Assembly (NCBI GenBank): GCA_006937955.1
Contig: SSNP01000131.1
Coordinates: 412,532 to 476,531, forward strand
Direction: 5' to 3'
Source: Pachypanchax playfairii
Lineage: Eukaryota > Chordata > Actinopteri > Cyprinodontiformes > Aplocheilidae
Length of the DNA stretch: 64,000 nt
This document shows positions 1-10,939 of this stretch, piece after piece. The notes under the pieces were generated by a model that did no database searches, was not told the DNA's origin, and saw only the letters and a list, made by a program, of their open reading frames with translations. The number at the start of each line of letters is the position of its first letter. Position 1 is the first letter of the stretch. The position numbers and the translations under genes are program-made.

Positions 1-282
1 CAAATGCTAGCTAAGTCACAGAGCTACTCCAACAAGCTGCCACCAGTTGTAGCGCTATTCTGGAATATATGATAAAAAGAAAGAACTGTATAGTGTATTC
101 TTTGCAGTGCACAAATTGCTGACGATCCTTCAGACAGTAGGGTGCCCAGCAGTTATCCTTGCCTGCACACAAGTTGTCAGATGTTGTCGTGAGATTAGGC
201 CCTGCTCAGTCCTGGAGGAGACCATTCCAGCCGCGCCTGTTTTAACAATACATTAATTTCACTGCTCACATAACTCTCACTC

Positions 283-302
283 TTCTGTCTCTCTCTCTCT
301 CT
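283..302. repeat. (TC)n microsatellite
   Basis: About nine TC units within tctgtctctctctctctctt. Confidence 0.85.
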
Positions 303-600
303 TTATTTTCTTTTCGTGATAGTGAATTCAGGAGGAATGAAGAGGGCACCATCTCTGGGGAAACTGTAGATTCTTCATTGTCAATACGTGTGGCCTTGGG
401 CTGTACTATTTATTATGGTGAAAAGAAACTCAATGGACTATGCTGGAGACTCCGCTGTTGTTTTTGTCTTGTGTATATATGTTTGTAAGAAAAAAACCTA
501 CATTTTGTTGCCCAGCTATTGAGAGGTATATTTCTTTGTAAAGTAGTAAAAACGAACACCAGCTTATTATTTGTTTATAAAGACACTTTCTTATGTATTT

Positions 601-665
601 TAAAACCAGGTTTATTTGGTCAAGTATGTTACATACACAAGGAATTTGATTCAAATTTACTTTTT
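601..665 (-). repeat. LINE 3' tail fragment (minus)
   Basis: ggtttatttggtcaagtatg and catacacaaggaatttg are the inverse of a LINE 3' end common in fish. Confidence 0.4.
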
Positions 666-1104
666 CACTTGTGCTTACAGACAGACTTGTAAAGATAAGT
701 AAACATTGTTTGACATAGAAGACACACATGAGATACATCAGCAGCATAGTCAACCATAAATGTCTTATTGATGTTTGAAGTCAGGTAGTACAGAAAAAAT
801 CTAATTATTTCCTTGAGAGAAGAGGTTGTTTTTTCATCAAAGATTTAAATAGGTTTGTTCAACATGGTGATTGTCTAGGGAAAAAACAAAACTGTTTTTT
901 TGTTTGTGGTTTTGGCGTAAAGAGATCTGTAACAATGTCTGGAGAGGAGAGAAGACGTGAGATCCTGGGTGAGAGGGGTCCCTACTCATGTTGCCTGCCC
1001 TTTTCCTCATTTAGGAGGAGTCCAGGTCCTGCAAAATAGCACCAGTGATCCTCTCTGTTTACTTTACAGATCTCTGCAGTCTGTTTCTGCAGCCCGACCT
1101 CACG
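666..1104. other. Unassigned sequence
   Basis: No exon, RNA gene or repeat recognised. Confidence 0.5.
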
Positions 1105-1489
1105 TGAAATACAACCGCATTGGTCGATTTTAAAAATGACACTATAATCCGAATGCGACCCCTATCTGCAAGCCCTAAACTTAACCGATCCGCTTTTTAA
1201 CATAAAATTTTCAGCTTTACAGTGTGTTAATAAGCATCTTTACCTTTTAAAGCTAACTGTTGTATTAAAATGAGACATGTTGCTGTGGAATTTTTGTTTT
1301 GTTCGGCTGAACAGAGTGAAACTTAGCGCATACGTATTTGTCAGCTCCTCTGGGAAGGTGCGCGCATGCGCTGTCGGTAGTACGTCGCTGCGGAGCCCGG
1401 AAAATGCTCCGACAGGTCGTTTGAAAATGCTCTCACAGGTCTTTGATTTTTGGAGCGTTTAAAATCGACATATATGGTCGTATAATGTG
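1105..1489. mobile_element. TIR repeat with TGGTCGATTTT termini, copy 1
   Basis: Left end gaaatacaaccgcattggtc and the inverted right end cattatacgaccatatatgt both lead into cgattttaaa. A CpG-rich centre (1328-1410) separates them. A second copy is at 22789-23604. The short ORFs on both strands here are not genes. Confidence 0.65.
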
Positions 1490-2552
1490 TGAACAGGTTG
1501 GTTTCTGTCCAGTTTGGTTTCTGAGCCAAACTAGACTGTGATGGACTGGTAGAGGATGGACCTGATATATAAATACAGAGCAAACAAGATACTAGCATAC
1601 AGGTATGTATCTCACTGTGGCTACACTGATGAGCTCAGATGCACCAACTGCAATTTATTTAGGCTCGTTTTGATTCCTAATTTTTGTAAACCTCCTCTAT
1701 CCTGCTGAATCTCATTAGCTGACTCCCCAGTTCTCCCTCAAAGCTTTAATTAAGCTGAATTAAATATACATGATCATTGTCCAACATAATATTTCAAAAA
1801 AAAAAATCAGAAAAACATGCAGCAATCTTTAATTCATTGTGAGATGTTTAAGTTATTAAAGCCATCAGTTTTAATCTAACATACATGCACAGCTTCCCAG
1901 AAGAATATGAGTTAGGAGCTGATAGAGAGAGAGAATATTTTAAAACTGACTTTATACTTCACTGAGTCTTACATTACTTCTTTATATTTAATTTAAAAAA
2001 CTGTGGGGGGGGGTCTGGGATTAGTTGATCAATGGCATTGAACATTTACAAGTATGGCTGATCCTTTTTGGAAATGCATTTTTCACTATTTTACAGACAT
2101 TACAAACAGGACTCTAAATTAACTTTTTTAATTAGCAGCCATTGTGGCTGGTAAATTTGAAAAGTTATCAGCGAATCAAAATTTCCACTGCAGGTTTTAT
2201 TTGGGTAAAATAAACCAGGTTTTAAATACAACTGAATGCATTTAATCTCATAAATTCATCATGTATATTTGAATGTTCGGCTGGTGTTAATTTAGAGCCC
2301 TGATTACTAGTGGACTTTGGTCATTTGTTTTGTCCCTTCCGAGGAAGACTCAAACAAACAAACAAAAAAATGATGTGAAAACAGACGATGTCCTGTGCTA
2401 ATGTCATCAGGCACTTTGGTATTCTGTATTTACCTACATAGAAAATTTGCTGTTTATCTGTCGAGCAGAAAATGTTTTGCATCAGTCACCTGCCAAGCAA
2501 ATGGTGCTAATGAATACTTTATATATAATGACAAATCATTGGTGAAGTTAGG
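1490..2552. other. AT-rich sequence without recognised features
   Basis: Only a G9 run near 1985 and a short (CAAA)n near 2353 stand out. Confidence 0.5.
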
Positions 2553-2660
2553 TACTGTGATGGACTGGTGACCTGTCAGGGTGTAACTCCGCCCCTTGCC
2601 CAATGACGGCTGGAGATAAGCACCAGTGCGTACCTGTACATAAAAAGCAGGTATAGATAG
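2553..2660 (+). repeat. ATGGACTGG dispersed repeat fragment
   Basis: tgtgatggactggtgacctg ... gccccttgcccaatgacggc ... aaaaagcaggtatagatag. A common teleost repeat. The Tc1 target TA (2654-2655) lies in its tail. Confidence 0.7.
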
Positions 2661-3643
2661 CAACCTACTGACTGGTAGAGTTAAAGTGCATGAACAGTTG
2701 TAGCAGTGTATATATACTTTACACGGACAAGTCAAAGACTTTTACTTTTCTCATAATTTTCCTTTAGGTTACTGATTGTGGACTAATTGTGTGCTACTCT
2801 GCTCTTGCACTGCTACTTTTCTGTTCATGTTCACAGTAATAATCGTATTATCTTGTCTGAGAGATAAACATTTAGGTTGAGCTAGGAGCATTGTTGCCAA
2901 GATATTTCTTTAAGGTCCCTTCTTATACGTGGTGACTTCATTCCAGTGTAAAAACACAAGTCACAGTGTAGATGCAATCTAAAGGAGTCCAAGAGAATTG
3001 ACCCCACAATAGCAATGAGACGGATGAATGCCCAGTCATGCTAGCAGCATTCTTTCTCTTCTATTCTTCGAAAAATTATAGTTTCCAGGGTACAAGAGCA
3101 TCCCTGATGTACTTACAGGTGAGGCTGTGAAATGCCACACATTGCAGAGGTATAGGTGCATGCTGGCCAAGATGACTGTGTGGGAGACTTTGAGTGGATC
3201 CATCCTTCGTCTGTTTCCTTCGCTGACAGGAAGTACTTAAAAATACAAGCTTTTTCACTTTAACCTGACTTCTAAACCAGTGGGTTGAAGGTGGCTACTG
3301 TATTTTTTACCCTTCGCAGTCGATGCACTTAACAAAAATCTACCTCCCACTGTTCAGACTGTTCTGTTCTTTCAGTATCTTGAGCATGTTTATTGATGCG
3401 GATGTCTTACAGTCAGTTAAAGGCGTTCAAGCATGTACTTATTGTGCTTTTAATTTCTCAGTCTACACCATATTTTCAAACTGATGAAATCATTATATAA
3501 AAGAATAATTTTAGTGTTTTCTTAATTTAATTTTGCTGTTATTTTTCTTAAGAACCCTGTATGTATTGAAAGCAAGCCTGCTGATACCTTGTTAGAGAAA
3601 ACCCACCTGGCAAAATTGAGATCAATAAGCTGTCAAATAAACA
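2654..3643. repeat. 990-bp direct duplication, copy 1 (allele without Tc1)
   Basis: This block matches 4620-5609 over exactly 990 bp without an indel. I see only two differences: t2849/c4815 and g3158/c5124. It starts at a TA dinucleotide inside a dispersed repeat and stops at the first N of an assembly gap. No gene is recognised in it; the 60-codon minus-strand ORF inside has no recognisable motif. Best read as the empty-site haplotype of a locus assembled twice. Confidence 0.9.
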
Positions 3644-3665
3644 NNNNNNNNNNNNNNNNNNNNNN
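3644..3665. other. Assembly gap (22 N)
   Basis: Twenty-two unknown bases between copy 1 of the 990-bp duplication and the first readable base of a Tc1 element. The missing 5' half of that Tc1 would lie here or be collapsed elsewhere. Confidence 0.99.
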
Positions 3666-4619
3666 CCAAAGTAACAAAGGCTACCATCAGTAACACACTA
3701 CGCCGCCAGGGACTCAAATCCTGCAGTGCCAGACGTGTCCCCCTGCTGAAGCCAGGACACGTCCAGGCCCGTCTGCGGTTTGCTAGAGAGCATTTGGATG
3801 ATCCAGAAGAGGATTGGGAGAACATCATATGGTCAGATGAAACCAAAATAGAACTTTTTGGTAGAAACTCAACTTGTCGTGTTTGGAGGGGAAAGAATGC
3901 TGAGTTGGATCCAAAGAACACCATACCTACTGTAAAGCATGGGGGTGGAAACATCATGCTTTGGGGCTGTTTTTCTGCAAGGGGACCAGGACGACTGATC
4001 CGTGTAAAGGAAAGAATGAATGGGGCCATGTATCGTAAGATTTTGAGTGAAAACCTCCTTCCATCAGCAAGGGCATTGAAAATGAGACGTGGCTGGGTCT
4101 TTCAGCATGACAATGATCCCAAACACACCGCCCGGGCAACGAAGGAGTGGCTTCGTAAGAAGCATTTCAAGGTCCTGGAGTGGCCTAGCCAGTCTCCAGA
4201 TCTCAACCCCATAGAAAATCTCTGGAGGGAGTTGAAAGTCTGTGTTGCCCAGCGTCAGCCCCAAAACATCACTGCTCTAGAGGAGATCTGCATGGAGGAA
4301 TGGGCCAAAATACCAGCAACAGTGTGTGAAAACCTTGTGAAGACTTACAGAAAACGTTTGACCTCTGTCATTGCCAACAGAGGCTATATAACAAAGTATT
4401 GAGATTAACTTTTGTTATTGACCAAATACTTATTTTCCACCATAATTTGCAAATAAATTCTTTAAAAATCAGACAATGTGATTTTCTGGATTTTTTTTTC
4501 CTCATTTTGTCTCTCATAGTTGAGTTATACCTATGATGAAAATTACAGGCCTCTCTGATCTTTTTAAGTGGGAGAACTTACACAATTGGTGGCTGACTAA
4601 ATACTTTTTTGCCCCACTG
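3666..4619 (+). mobile_element. Tc1/mariner element, DD34E, 5' half missing at gap (copy 1)
   Basis: 3' part of a fish Tc1 element: transposase C-terminal two thirds, a 3' UTR, and a 3' terminus that on the minus strand begins CAGTGGGGCAAAAAAGTATT. It is followed by TA (4620-4621), the expected Tc1 target. The copy at 55803-56748 differs at only a handful of positions, so the family was active recently. The 5' TIR is not visible because the sequence starts at an assembly gap. Confidence 0.93.
3668..4405 (+). pseudogene. Tc1 transposase, N-terminally incomplete (DD34E)
   Basis: Open frame from the gap edge (reading KVTKATIS...) to a TGA stop. The paired-like helix-turn-helix domain is missing. 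The catalytic core is complete: first Asp in WSDETK (codon 3836-3838), second Asp in QHDND (4109-4111), Glu in NPIENLW (4214-4216), with 34 residues between the second Asp and Glu. The glycine-rich KHGGGNIMLWG motif is present. The family cuts and pastes DNA at TA dinucleotides in the nucleus. The visible frame has no stop or frameshift; a TTG codon at 3794 is not a real start, since the frame is open further upstream. Without the DNA-binding domain this fragment cannot be functional; whether the true allele is complete depends on what the gap hides. Confidence 0.9.
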
Positions 4620-5609
4620 TAGATAGCAACCTACTGACTGGTAGAGTTAAAGTGCATGAACAGTTGTAGCAGTGTATATATACTTTACACGGACAAGTCA
4701 AAGACTTTTACTTTTCTCATAATTTTCCTTTAGGTTACTGATTGTGGACTAATTGTGTGCTACTCTGCTCTTGCACTGCTACTTTTCTGTTCATGTTCAC
4801 AGTAATAATCGTATCATCTTGTCTGAGAGATAAACATTTAGGTTGAGCTAGGAGCATTGTTGCCAAGATATTTCTTTAAGGTCCCTTCTTATACGTGGTG
4901 ACTTCATTCCAGTGTAAAAACACAAGTCACAGTGTAGATGCAATCTAAAGGAGTCCAAGAGAATTGACCCCACAATAGCAATGAGACGGATGAATGCCCA
5001 GTCATGCTAGCAGCATTCTTTCTCTTCTATTCTTCGAAAAATTATAGTTTCCAGGGTACAAGAGCATCCCTGATGTACTTACAGGTGAGGCTGTGAAATG
5101 CCACACATTGCAGAGGTATAGGTCCATGCTGGCCAAGATGACTGTGTGGGAGACTTTGAGTGGATCCATCCTTCGTCTGTTTCCTTCGCTGACAGGAAGT
5201 ACTTAAAAATACAAGCTTTTTCACTTTAACCTGACTTCTAAACCAGTGGGTTGAAGGTGGCTACTGTATTTTTTACCCTTCGCAGTCGATGCACTTAACA
5301 AAAATCTACCTCCCACTGTTCAGACTGTTCTGTTCTTTCAGTATCTTGAGCATGTTTATTGATGCGGATGTCTTACAGTCAGTTAAAGGCGTTCAAGCAT
5401 GTACTTATTGTGCTTTTAATTTCTCAGTCTACACCATATTTTCAAACTGATGAAATCATTATATAAAAGAATAATTTTAGTGTTTTCTTAATTTAATTTT
5501 GCTGTTATTTTTCTTAAGAACCCTGTATGTATTGAAAGCAAGCCTGCTGATACCTTGTTAGAGAAAACCCACCTGGCAAAATTGAGATCAATAAGCTGTC
5601 AAATAAACA
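4620..5609. repeat. 990-bp direct duplication, copy 2 (allele carrying Tc1)
   Basis: Second copy of the block at 2654-3643, starting with the TA that directly follows the Tc1 3' terminus and continuing without a break into unique sequence after 5609. About 0.2% divergence is what two haplotypes of a fish would show. See the finding on false duplication. Confidence 0.9.
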
Positions 5610-5767
5610 ATACCAACCAGAAATAGATTTTTTTTTCTATAGAGAGTTTAACAAAGTGAAACTTGTTCTAGACAGCAATGTTCATGAGATCCATGGTTTT
5701 TGTTTTATTTCCTTTGTGTTACTCAGCTAATGTTTCCTACTTTACTCGACCATCTCAGAAGAGTTTA

Positions 5768-5976
5768 TTACCTCCGCCAAGGAGGTAATGTTTTCATCGG
5801 GGTTTGTCTGTCTGTTAGCAGAATAACTCAACAACTTATGGATGGATTTTGATAAAAATTTCAAGAAAGGTCAGAAATGATCTAAAGGAACAATCGAATC
5901 GATTTTGGGGGTGATCAGGATTACCGTCTGGCTTGGCGGAGGTCTTATGGTCTCTGAGTGCTTTTCTAGTTCAGAC
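5768..5976 (+). repeat. CCTCCGCCAAGG dispersed repeat, plus orientation
   Basis: Short element with inverted ends acctccgccaag / cttggcggaggt and internal phrases gtctgttagcagaataactc and ggattttgataaaaatttca, followed by gagtgcttttctagtt. A widespread vertebrate/invertebrate repeat family as I recall it. Its partner in the opposite orientation is at 6882-7213. Confidence 0.65.
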
Positions 5977-6098
5977 TGTTTTTAGTTTTTGGTGGTTTAT
6001 GTCAAGTTTGATTGGTGGGATAAAATTATACCATGATCTCTACAGAGTTGTCATCTGTTTAGAATGCCATATTTTCTTACCACTGTATGTATATTTAA

Positions 6099-6665
6099 CG
6101 AGGCCATTTCATACAAATTTCAGGACTTTGTGGTTATTTCTTAAGTATTAACCAGTAATATGAAACATTTTATATCTAAAAAACATCAGGAAACACTTAT
6201 TAACAGACCTTTCAATCTGTCTGCATTAAAATTCGGGTGGTTCCAGCTCCTTCCGTCAGGCTGCTTCGACTGCTTCAGCAGCAGCTCGTTCATATTCATT
6301 ATTCGAATTTGCTGGACTCACATTGGCTAACAAATTAGCCTATGAGAGCAAGGTATACTGCAGACGTACTGTCTTCCGGTTTGCTACGTCTTGTGCTACA
6401 GCTTTTAGCCAGCAGCATGCTAGGATGGTGGTTTCAACTGCAGGAGCTGATGAATACTAATGAACAAAGGAGTTGTGAGGAAACAGATACAGGCCGTTTG
6501 GACTCAGGAGAACTTGGGTTTTATTGCCACCTGCGTAGTTTGAGAGATTAAAACTGAAAGAGAAGTTGTTGACCTGTTTTCACACCCACTATGAAGGTAA
6601 GAACACCTGTGGAGCTAAAATATTCAACAGAAACCTCAGAAAAACAGTTTTTAATGGAAGGGCCT
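6099..6665 (+). mobile_element. TTAA-flanked MITE, AGAGGCC family, copy 1
   Basis: Same sequence family as 10182-10768 (inverted) and 57930-59544. Starts TTAA-CGAGGCCATTTC and ends GGAAGGGCCT. The interior holds a cattcgaatttgctggact block and a GC-richer centre. The right TTAA is displaced by a few bases, so this copy is somewhat decayed. Non-coding; the short ORFs inside are not conserved between copies. Confidence 0.8.
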
Positions 6666-6881
6666 GGCATTTTAATGACTTTTAATATTATAAAATCTAT
6701 ACAATATTTTAGAATTGGGATAAAACACATTTTTTGCAAAGTCATCACATTCATAAGTACAGTAGTTTTGTTATTACAGGCAATATTATAAGACCCTATC
6801 AGGCTTATAAACTATACTATGCTTCTATTCTATACGTCTGCCTTAAACCGTTTGAGCAAGGTGTGATGCCAGCATAAGGGA

Positions 6882-7213
6882 ACTAGAAAAGCACTCGGAG
6901 AGCGCAGACCTTTACATCAAAAATTGACCAGTACTTTGTTTTTTTTACCAAGCACCCAGGTCATTTATTGTTGAGTTACATGCAGCTATGTTAACAACAT
7001 CCCTATCTTAGAATGACGAATAATCCTTTAAATAATTCCTGGATCTAGACGGTGATACAAATCACCTCCAAAATCTACTCACTCCTTCTTGTGGCCATTT
7101 CTGACCTTTCCTGAAAATTTCATTAAAATCCATTCATAATGTTTAGCGTTATCTTGCTGACAAACAAACAACCCCTGGTAAAACCATAACCTCTTAGTGG
7201 AGGTTATAATTAA
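6882..7213 (-). repeat. CCTCCGCCAAGG dispersed repeat, minus orientation
   Basis: On the minus strand: ataacctccactaagaggtt, gtttgtcagcaagataacgc, ggattttaatgaaattttca, then ggtctgcgctctccgagtgc and ttttctagttc. More diverged than 5768-5976. The two face each other tail to tail around the MITE at 6099-6665. Confidence 0.65.
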
Positions 7214-9088
7214 TCCTTATAGGAACACTTGAGACATGCTACAGTTACTGCAGTTTCTCTCCTAAACACTAGGTGCTACTGTGAAGAAAACAACACTGCC
7301 AGACAAAAGAAGTCATGAGAGAAGAACAATCTTCATACAGTTTTAACCTCTTCATGCAACCCAAGGTGTGAATTTCCATCATGGTCTTTCAGCACATTTA
7401 GGTTTATCAGTGGCTCTACATCATTTACATGCCAACCGACAAGGCGGAGCATTGAGCAGGTGGAGTTTGCGCTCTAATTTTATGGCTCCTCTTTTGCTGC
7501 ACCTCATCACTTCTAGCTGAGTCAGCTGACTGCAGAAGAAAAGAACCAGTTACTTACACAGATTAGACTCAACTGAAGTAACACAAGCATTTGTAATCTG
7601 TTATTTTCCATAAATGATATTACTGCATGACAACTATTTAAACTAGGACATTTTTAAAACATGGTGACAGACATTTCTTGTTGTGTTCATTGATCAAATA
7701 GTAACTTTATGCTACTTCAACTTTAACTTGGTTTGAAGAAAAAAAATATTGTCACTTTGAATGTATGCTTTGTTAGATCAGCTCAATTTACTTGTAAAGT
7801 CTTCCTCCTCAGGCCTCTAGTGCAGTCATAGAGTTGATAAAGTAAGAAAATGGACATCTCAGAGAAAAATGAACTGTCTCTTTTACAACATTAGTACAGA
7901 CAGGGCTCCCTTTCTTCCTCTGTACGCTGTCAGTGTGGTCTAACCACTATGATGAGTTGTTATCAGAAAGACTATAAATTTGTTCAGCAGCTGCCACAAA
8001 GTCTCAGTCCCTACAGCTCTTATTTATTTATCTGTCAACAGAGAAAACCAGAGAAGAGGGGCTTTAACACCACTCACTCTCGGTGCTGGGGCTTGGGTTG
8101 TTTTATTTCATGTGTGATCTACTTGAAGGGTGAGAAGAAGCAGAGAGAGAAGTAAAGCAGGAGTATGCTTTAGGGGAAGATGAGGGTCAAGGAGTAAAGG
8201 GGATGAGTGCAAAGAGGGAGAAATGTAGAAAACAGCAACATGGATTACAGTTGGGAAGATGAAGAGTGGAAACTTTCAGGCATCAAACTACTAGTGAGAA
8301 AATACATGACCTAAATATTTCACTGTTAATGGCTTCTCAGTGTGGACATGGTTTTATTTTGTCAACCATGCCAGTGTCAAACATGAATCCAGAAAAAAAA
8401 AGGTCACATAAAAGAGCATAAAAAGTTTGTCCAAGTTGATCCTAAATCTGTACAATTTTGGGGAGATTTCTCCAACATCAGTATCAGTCTAAATATTCCA
8501 AAAACCTTTATATCTGTGAATCAGTGCATCTGTCAGTTTTAGGTCGGAAATTATTTTGATTCATCTTAAAAATCAAGTGGAAAACTGGTCCTGGTATCAC
8601 AGATGGTCACTCCAGATTGGGTTTTTAAATCAGCAGTTTGAAAAGAAAAAATCACTAGGAAACAGGAAAAAAGAAAAAGAAGTTTTCATGACGTGACAGT
8701 TGGTTAATAGTGAAATGGGTTTGATCCCTCAAACCTCTTGTAAGAGACAGATACACAGGAGCACATCTGTGCAGGCTGCATCTATTTTGCTTTGCTATAG
8801 ATTAAAGGCTAGAGTCTGTTTATTGCCAAGCATGTGACTTGGTGAAAGACAGCACTGATGTTCAGGGTACAGATTAGGCTGTTGCACAACCATGCTGATC
8901 AATGCAGCAGAAGCCTGCAGATAAAAGACTTCAGTTACCTCCCAACAATTTAATTGTACTGGACAAGCTTTGTAGGCTTGTCCCATCTGAGCAGAAAACA
9001 TCCAGGAAATGGTGTTTTTTTGGAGCCCTGCAATCTAAAAGACTTGTAAAGAAGAATAACTTTCAATACCTTCAGTTACTCAAGAGGT
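7214..9088. other. Unassigned intronic sequence
   Basis: No splice-flanked ORF, repeat ends or RNA structure recognised over 1.9 kb; small ORFs are unrelated to any family I know. Confidence 0.5.
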
Positions 9089-9096
9089 GTGGTTGG

Positions 9097-9859
9097 CAGG
9101 GGCGTGTCCAGAGGGGTGGCCCAGGGGGGCATGGGCCACCTTCCAAATTAGACAATCAAATTCAATCAATACTTTTACATTAATCAAAGAAAATGATTAA
9201 TGAAAGTAAAACATCGGCTAATATTTTGTTTTTTTGGTTTATAGTAGCCACTTAAATTATGTTAAATGGTCTATATTGACCTTTCGCTGCCCCCTCCCCC
9301 AAAATACCCATTGTCCAATCACACAACCTTCACTATGTGAGCAGGTTCGACAAACATTAACTCCAAGCAAGATGGTGAAGTGGTGCGCCCACAACTACTA
9401 ACTAGATATCAGGGGGAGCTTCACGCTGAGGAGCATCCCGAGAAGTGGCGCGATCCACCCGCAGATGAGCGTGAGCTGGCTCGGGATTGCCGCTGGCTGT
9501 CGATGATGGCAGGCCCGAGCTTTGGAGGTGCTGGCAGCTGGGAGTGCTTGCCGGCTGCGAGGGAGTCTGGCTCAGAGTGGACAGATGCCACTCGGCAGAA
9601 CTGATCTGGAGAGAGAAAGGAGATCTAGGCTGGTTTGATTTGGAGGATGTCACGAAGGTATTGCTCCAAAAAAGGTCACTGACACACACGGGGATACCTC
9701 TTCCAGTCATGGCAATCTTTCTTGTTGGTTGTGTTTGTCGGACGTAGCAACAGTAACCTAGTCTGCGATTTTTTTAAGGTTTGGTTACAAGTGCCACCCT
9801 TTTAGAAATCTGTGCCCCTACCTGACCTCCCCAACAAAGATTTTCTAGACATGCCCTTG
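9097..9859. mobile_element. Non-autonomous hAT-type element, 763 bp
   Basis: Ends CAGGGGCGTGTCCAGA and, inverted, CAAGGGCATGTCTAGA. Directly outside are 8-bp repeats gtggttgg (9089-9096) and gtagttgg (9860-9867), 7/8 identical, the target duplication length of hAT. The interior from about 9380 to 9700 is GC-rich and holds short ORFs (74 and 86 codons +, 102 codons -) with no motif I recognise. No transposase domain is visible. Confidence 0.8.
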
Positions 9860-10181
9860 GTAGTTGGACAAATTGGCAGCATTATTCTTGTATCTTAAAG
9901 GTGGTAAAGAGGATTTTGCCCTGAATGAGAAGCTCAATGGCTGTTTGTTATTTTTCGAACAGCGTGCATGCATTTTAGTAAAAGATAACGAAACGGGTTT
10001 GTTATCTATTGGCTACTTTATTTCAAACCTCACCAGGTCTATGATTTATGAATATGATAACTTTTTTCTTTTGGATACAAGAAGTACAAGACTGTTACAA
10101 GTTGATAAAATGATTTAAAAGTAAATTTGACATCTAAATTTGCTACAAAATCCCCTTTACTGTCCTTCGCTATTCCCTTAA

Positions 10182-10768
10182 AGGCCCTTCCATTAAAAAC
10201 AGTTTTTCTGAGGTTTCTGTTGACTATTTTAGCTCCACAGGTGTTCTTACCTTCATAGTGGGTGTGAAAACAGGTCAACAACTTCTCTTTCAGTTTTAAT
10301 CTCTTAAACTACGCAGGTGGCGATAAAACCCGAGTTCTCCCGAGTTTGAATGGCCTGTATCTGTTTCGTCACAACTCCTTTGTTTGTTAATATTCGGCAG
10401 CTCCCGGAGTTGAAACCACACCTTGCATGCTGCTGGCTAAAAGCTGTAGCATTAGATGTAGCTAACAGGAAGACACGATGTCTGATGTTGCCAGCGGGGC
10501 AGGAAACAGTATACCTTGTTCTCATAGGCTAGTTTGTTAGCCAAACAGAGTCCAGCAAATTCGAATAATGAATATGAACAAGCTGCTGACGAGGACTGAC
10601 AAGCAACCTGACAGAAGGAGCCGGAACTACCCAAATTTTAATACAGACAGATTGAAAGGTCTGTTAATTAGTGTTTCCTGACGTATTTTAGATATAAAAT
10701 TATTCATATTACTGATTAATACTTAAGAAATAACCACACAGTCCTGAAATTTGAATGAAATGGTCTCT
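10182..10768 (-). mobile_element. TTAA-flanked MITE, AGAGGCC family, copy 2 (inverted)
   Basis: Reverse-complement copy of the 6099-6665 repeat. TTAA sits directly outside both ends (10178-10181 and 10769-10772). Terminal sequences are AGGCCCTTCC and, inverted, AGAGACCATTTC. TTAA target sites are known for piggyBac and Kolobok DNA transposons. Non-coding. Confidence 0.82.
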
Positions 10769-10913
10769 TTAATTCCAAATGAATTCTTTGAAAGTACATA
10801 TTTGATTGAACATTTTTTAATGTATCCACTCACAAAAGGACTTCCTCATGACCTGGATGTTTGTTTGTTTTTTTACACTGGATAATCTCACATGAACAGA
10901 GAATGGAGGGATC

Positions 10914-10939
10914 TTGTGTGTGTGTGTGTGTGTGTGTGT
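10914..10939. repeat. (TG)n microsatellite
   Basis: Thirteen uninterrupted TG units. Confidence 0.95.

Noticed and set aside
3622..4029. Minus-strand ORFs over the Tc1 elements (also at 55797-56159 and 60506-61349)
   Set aside because: Shadows of the plus-strand transposase frame.
3076..5224. Conserved 60-codon minus-strand ORF present twice
   Set aside because: Identity reflects the duplicated 990-bp block, not protein conservation.
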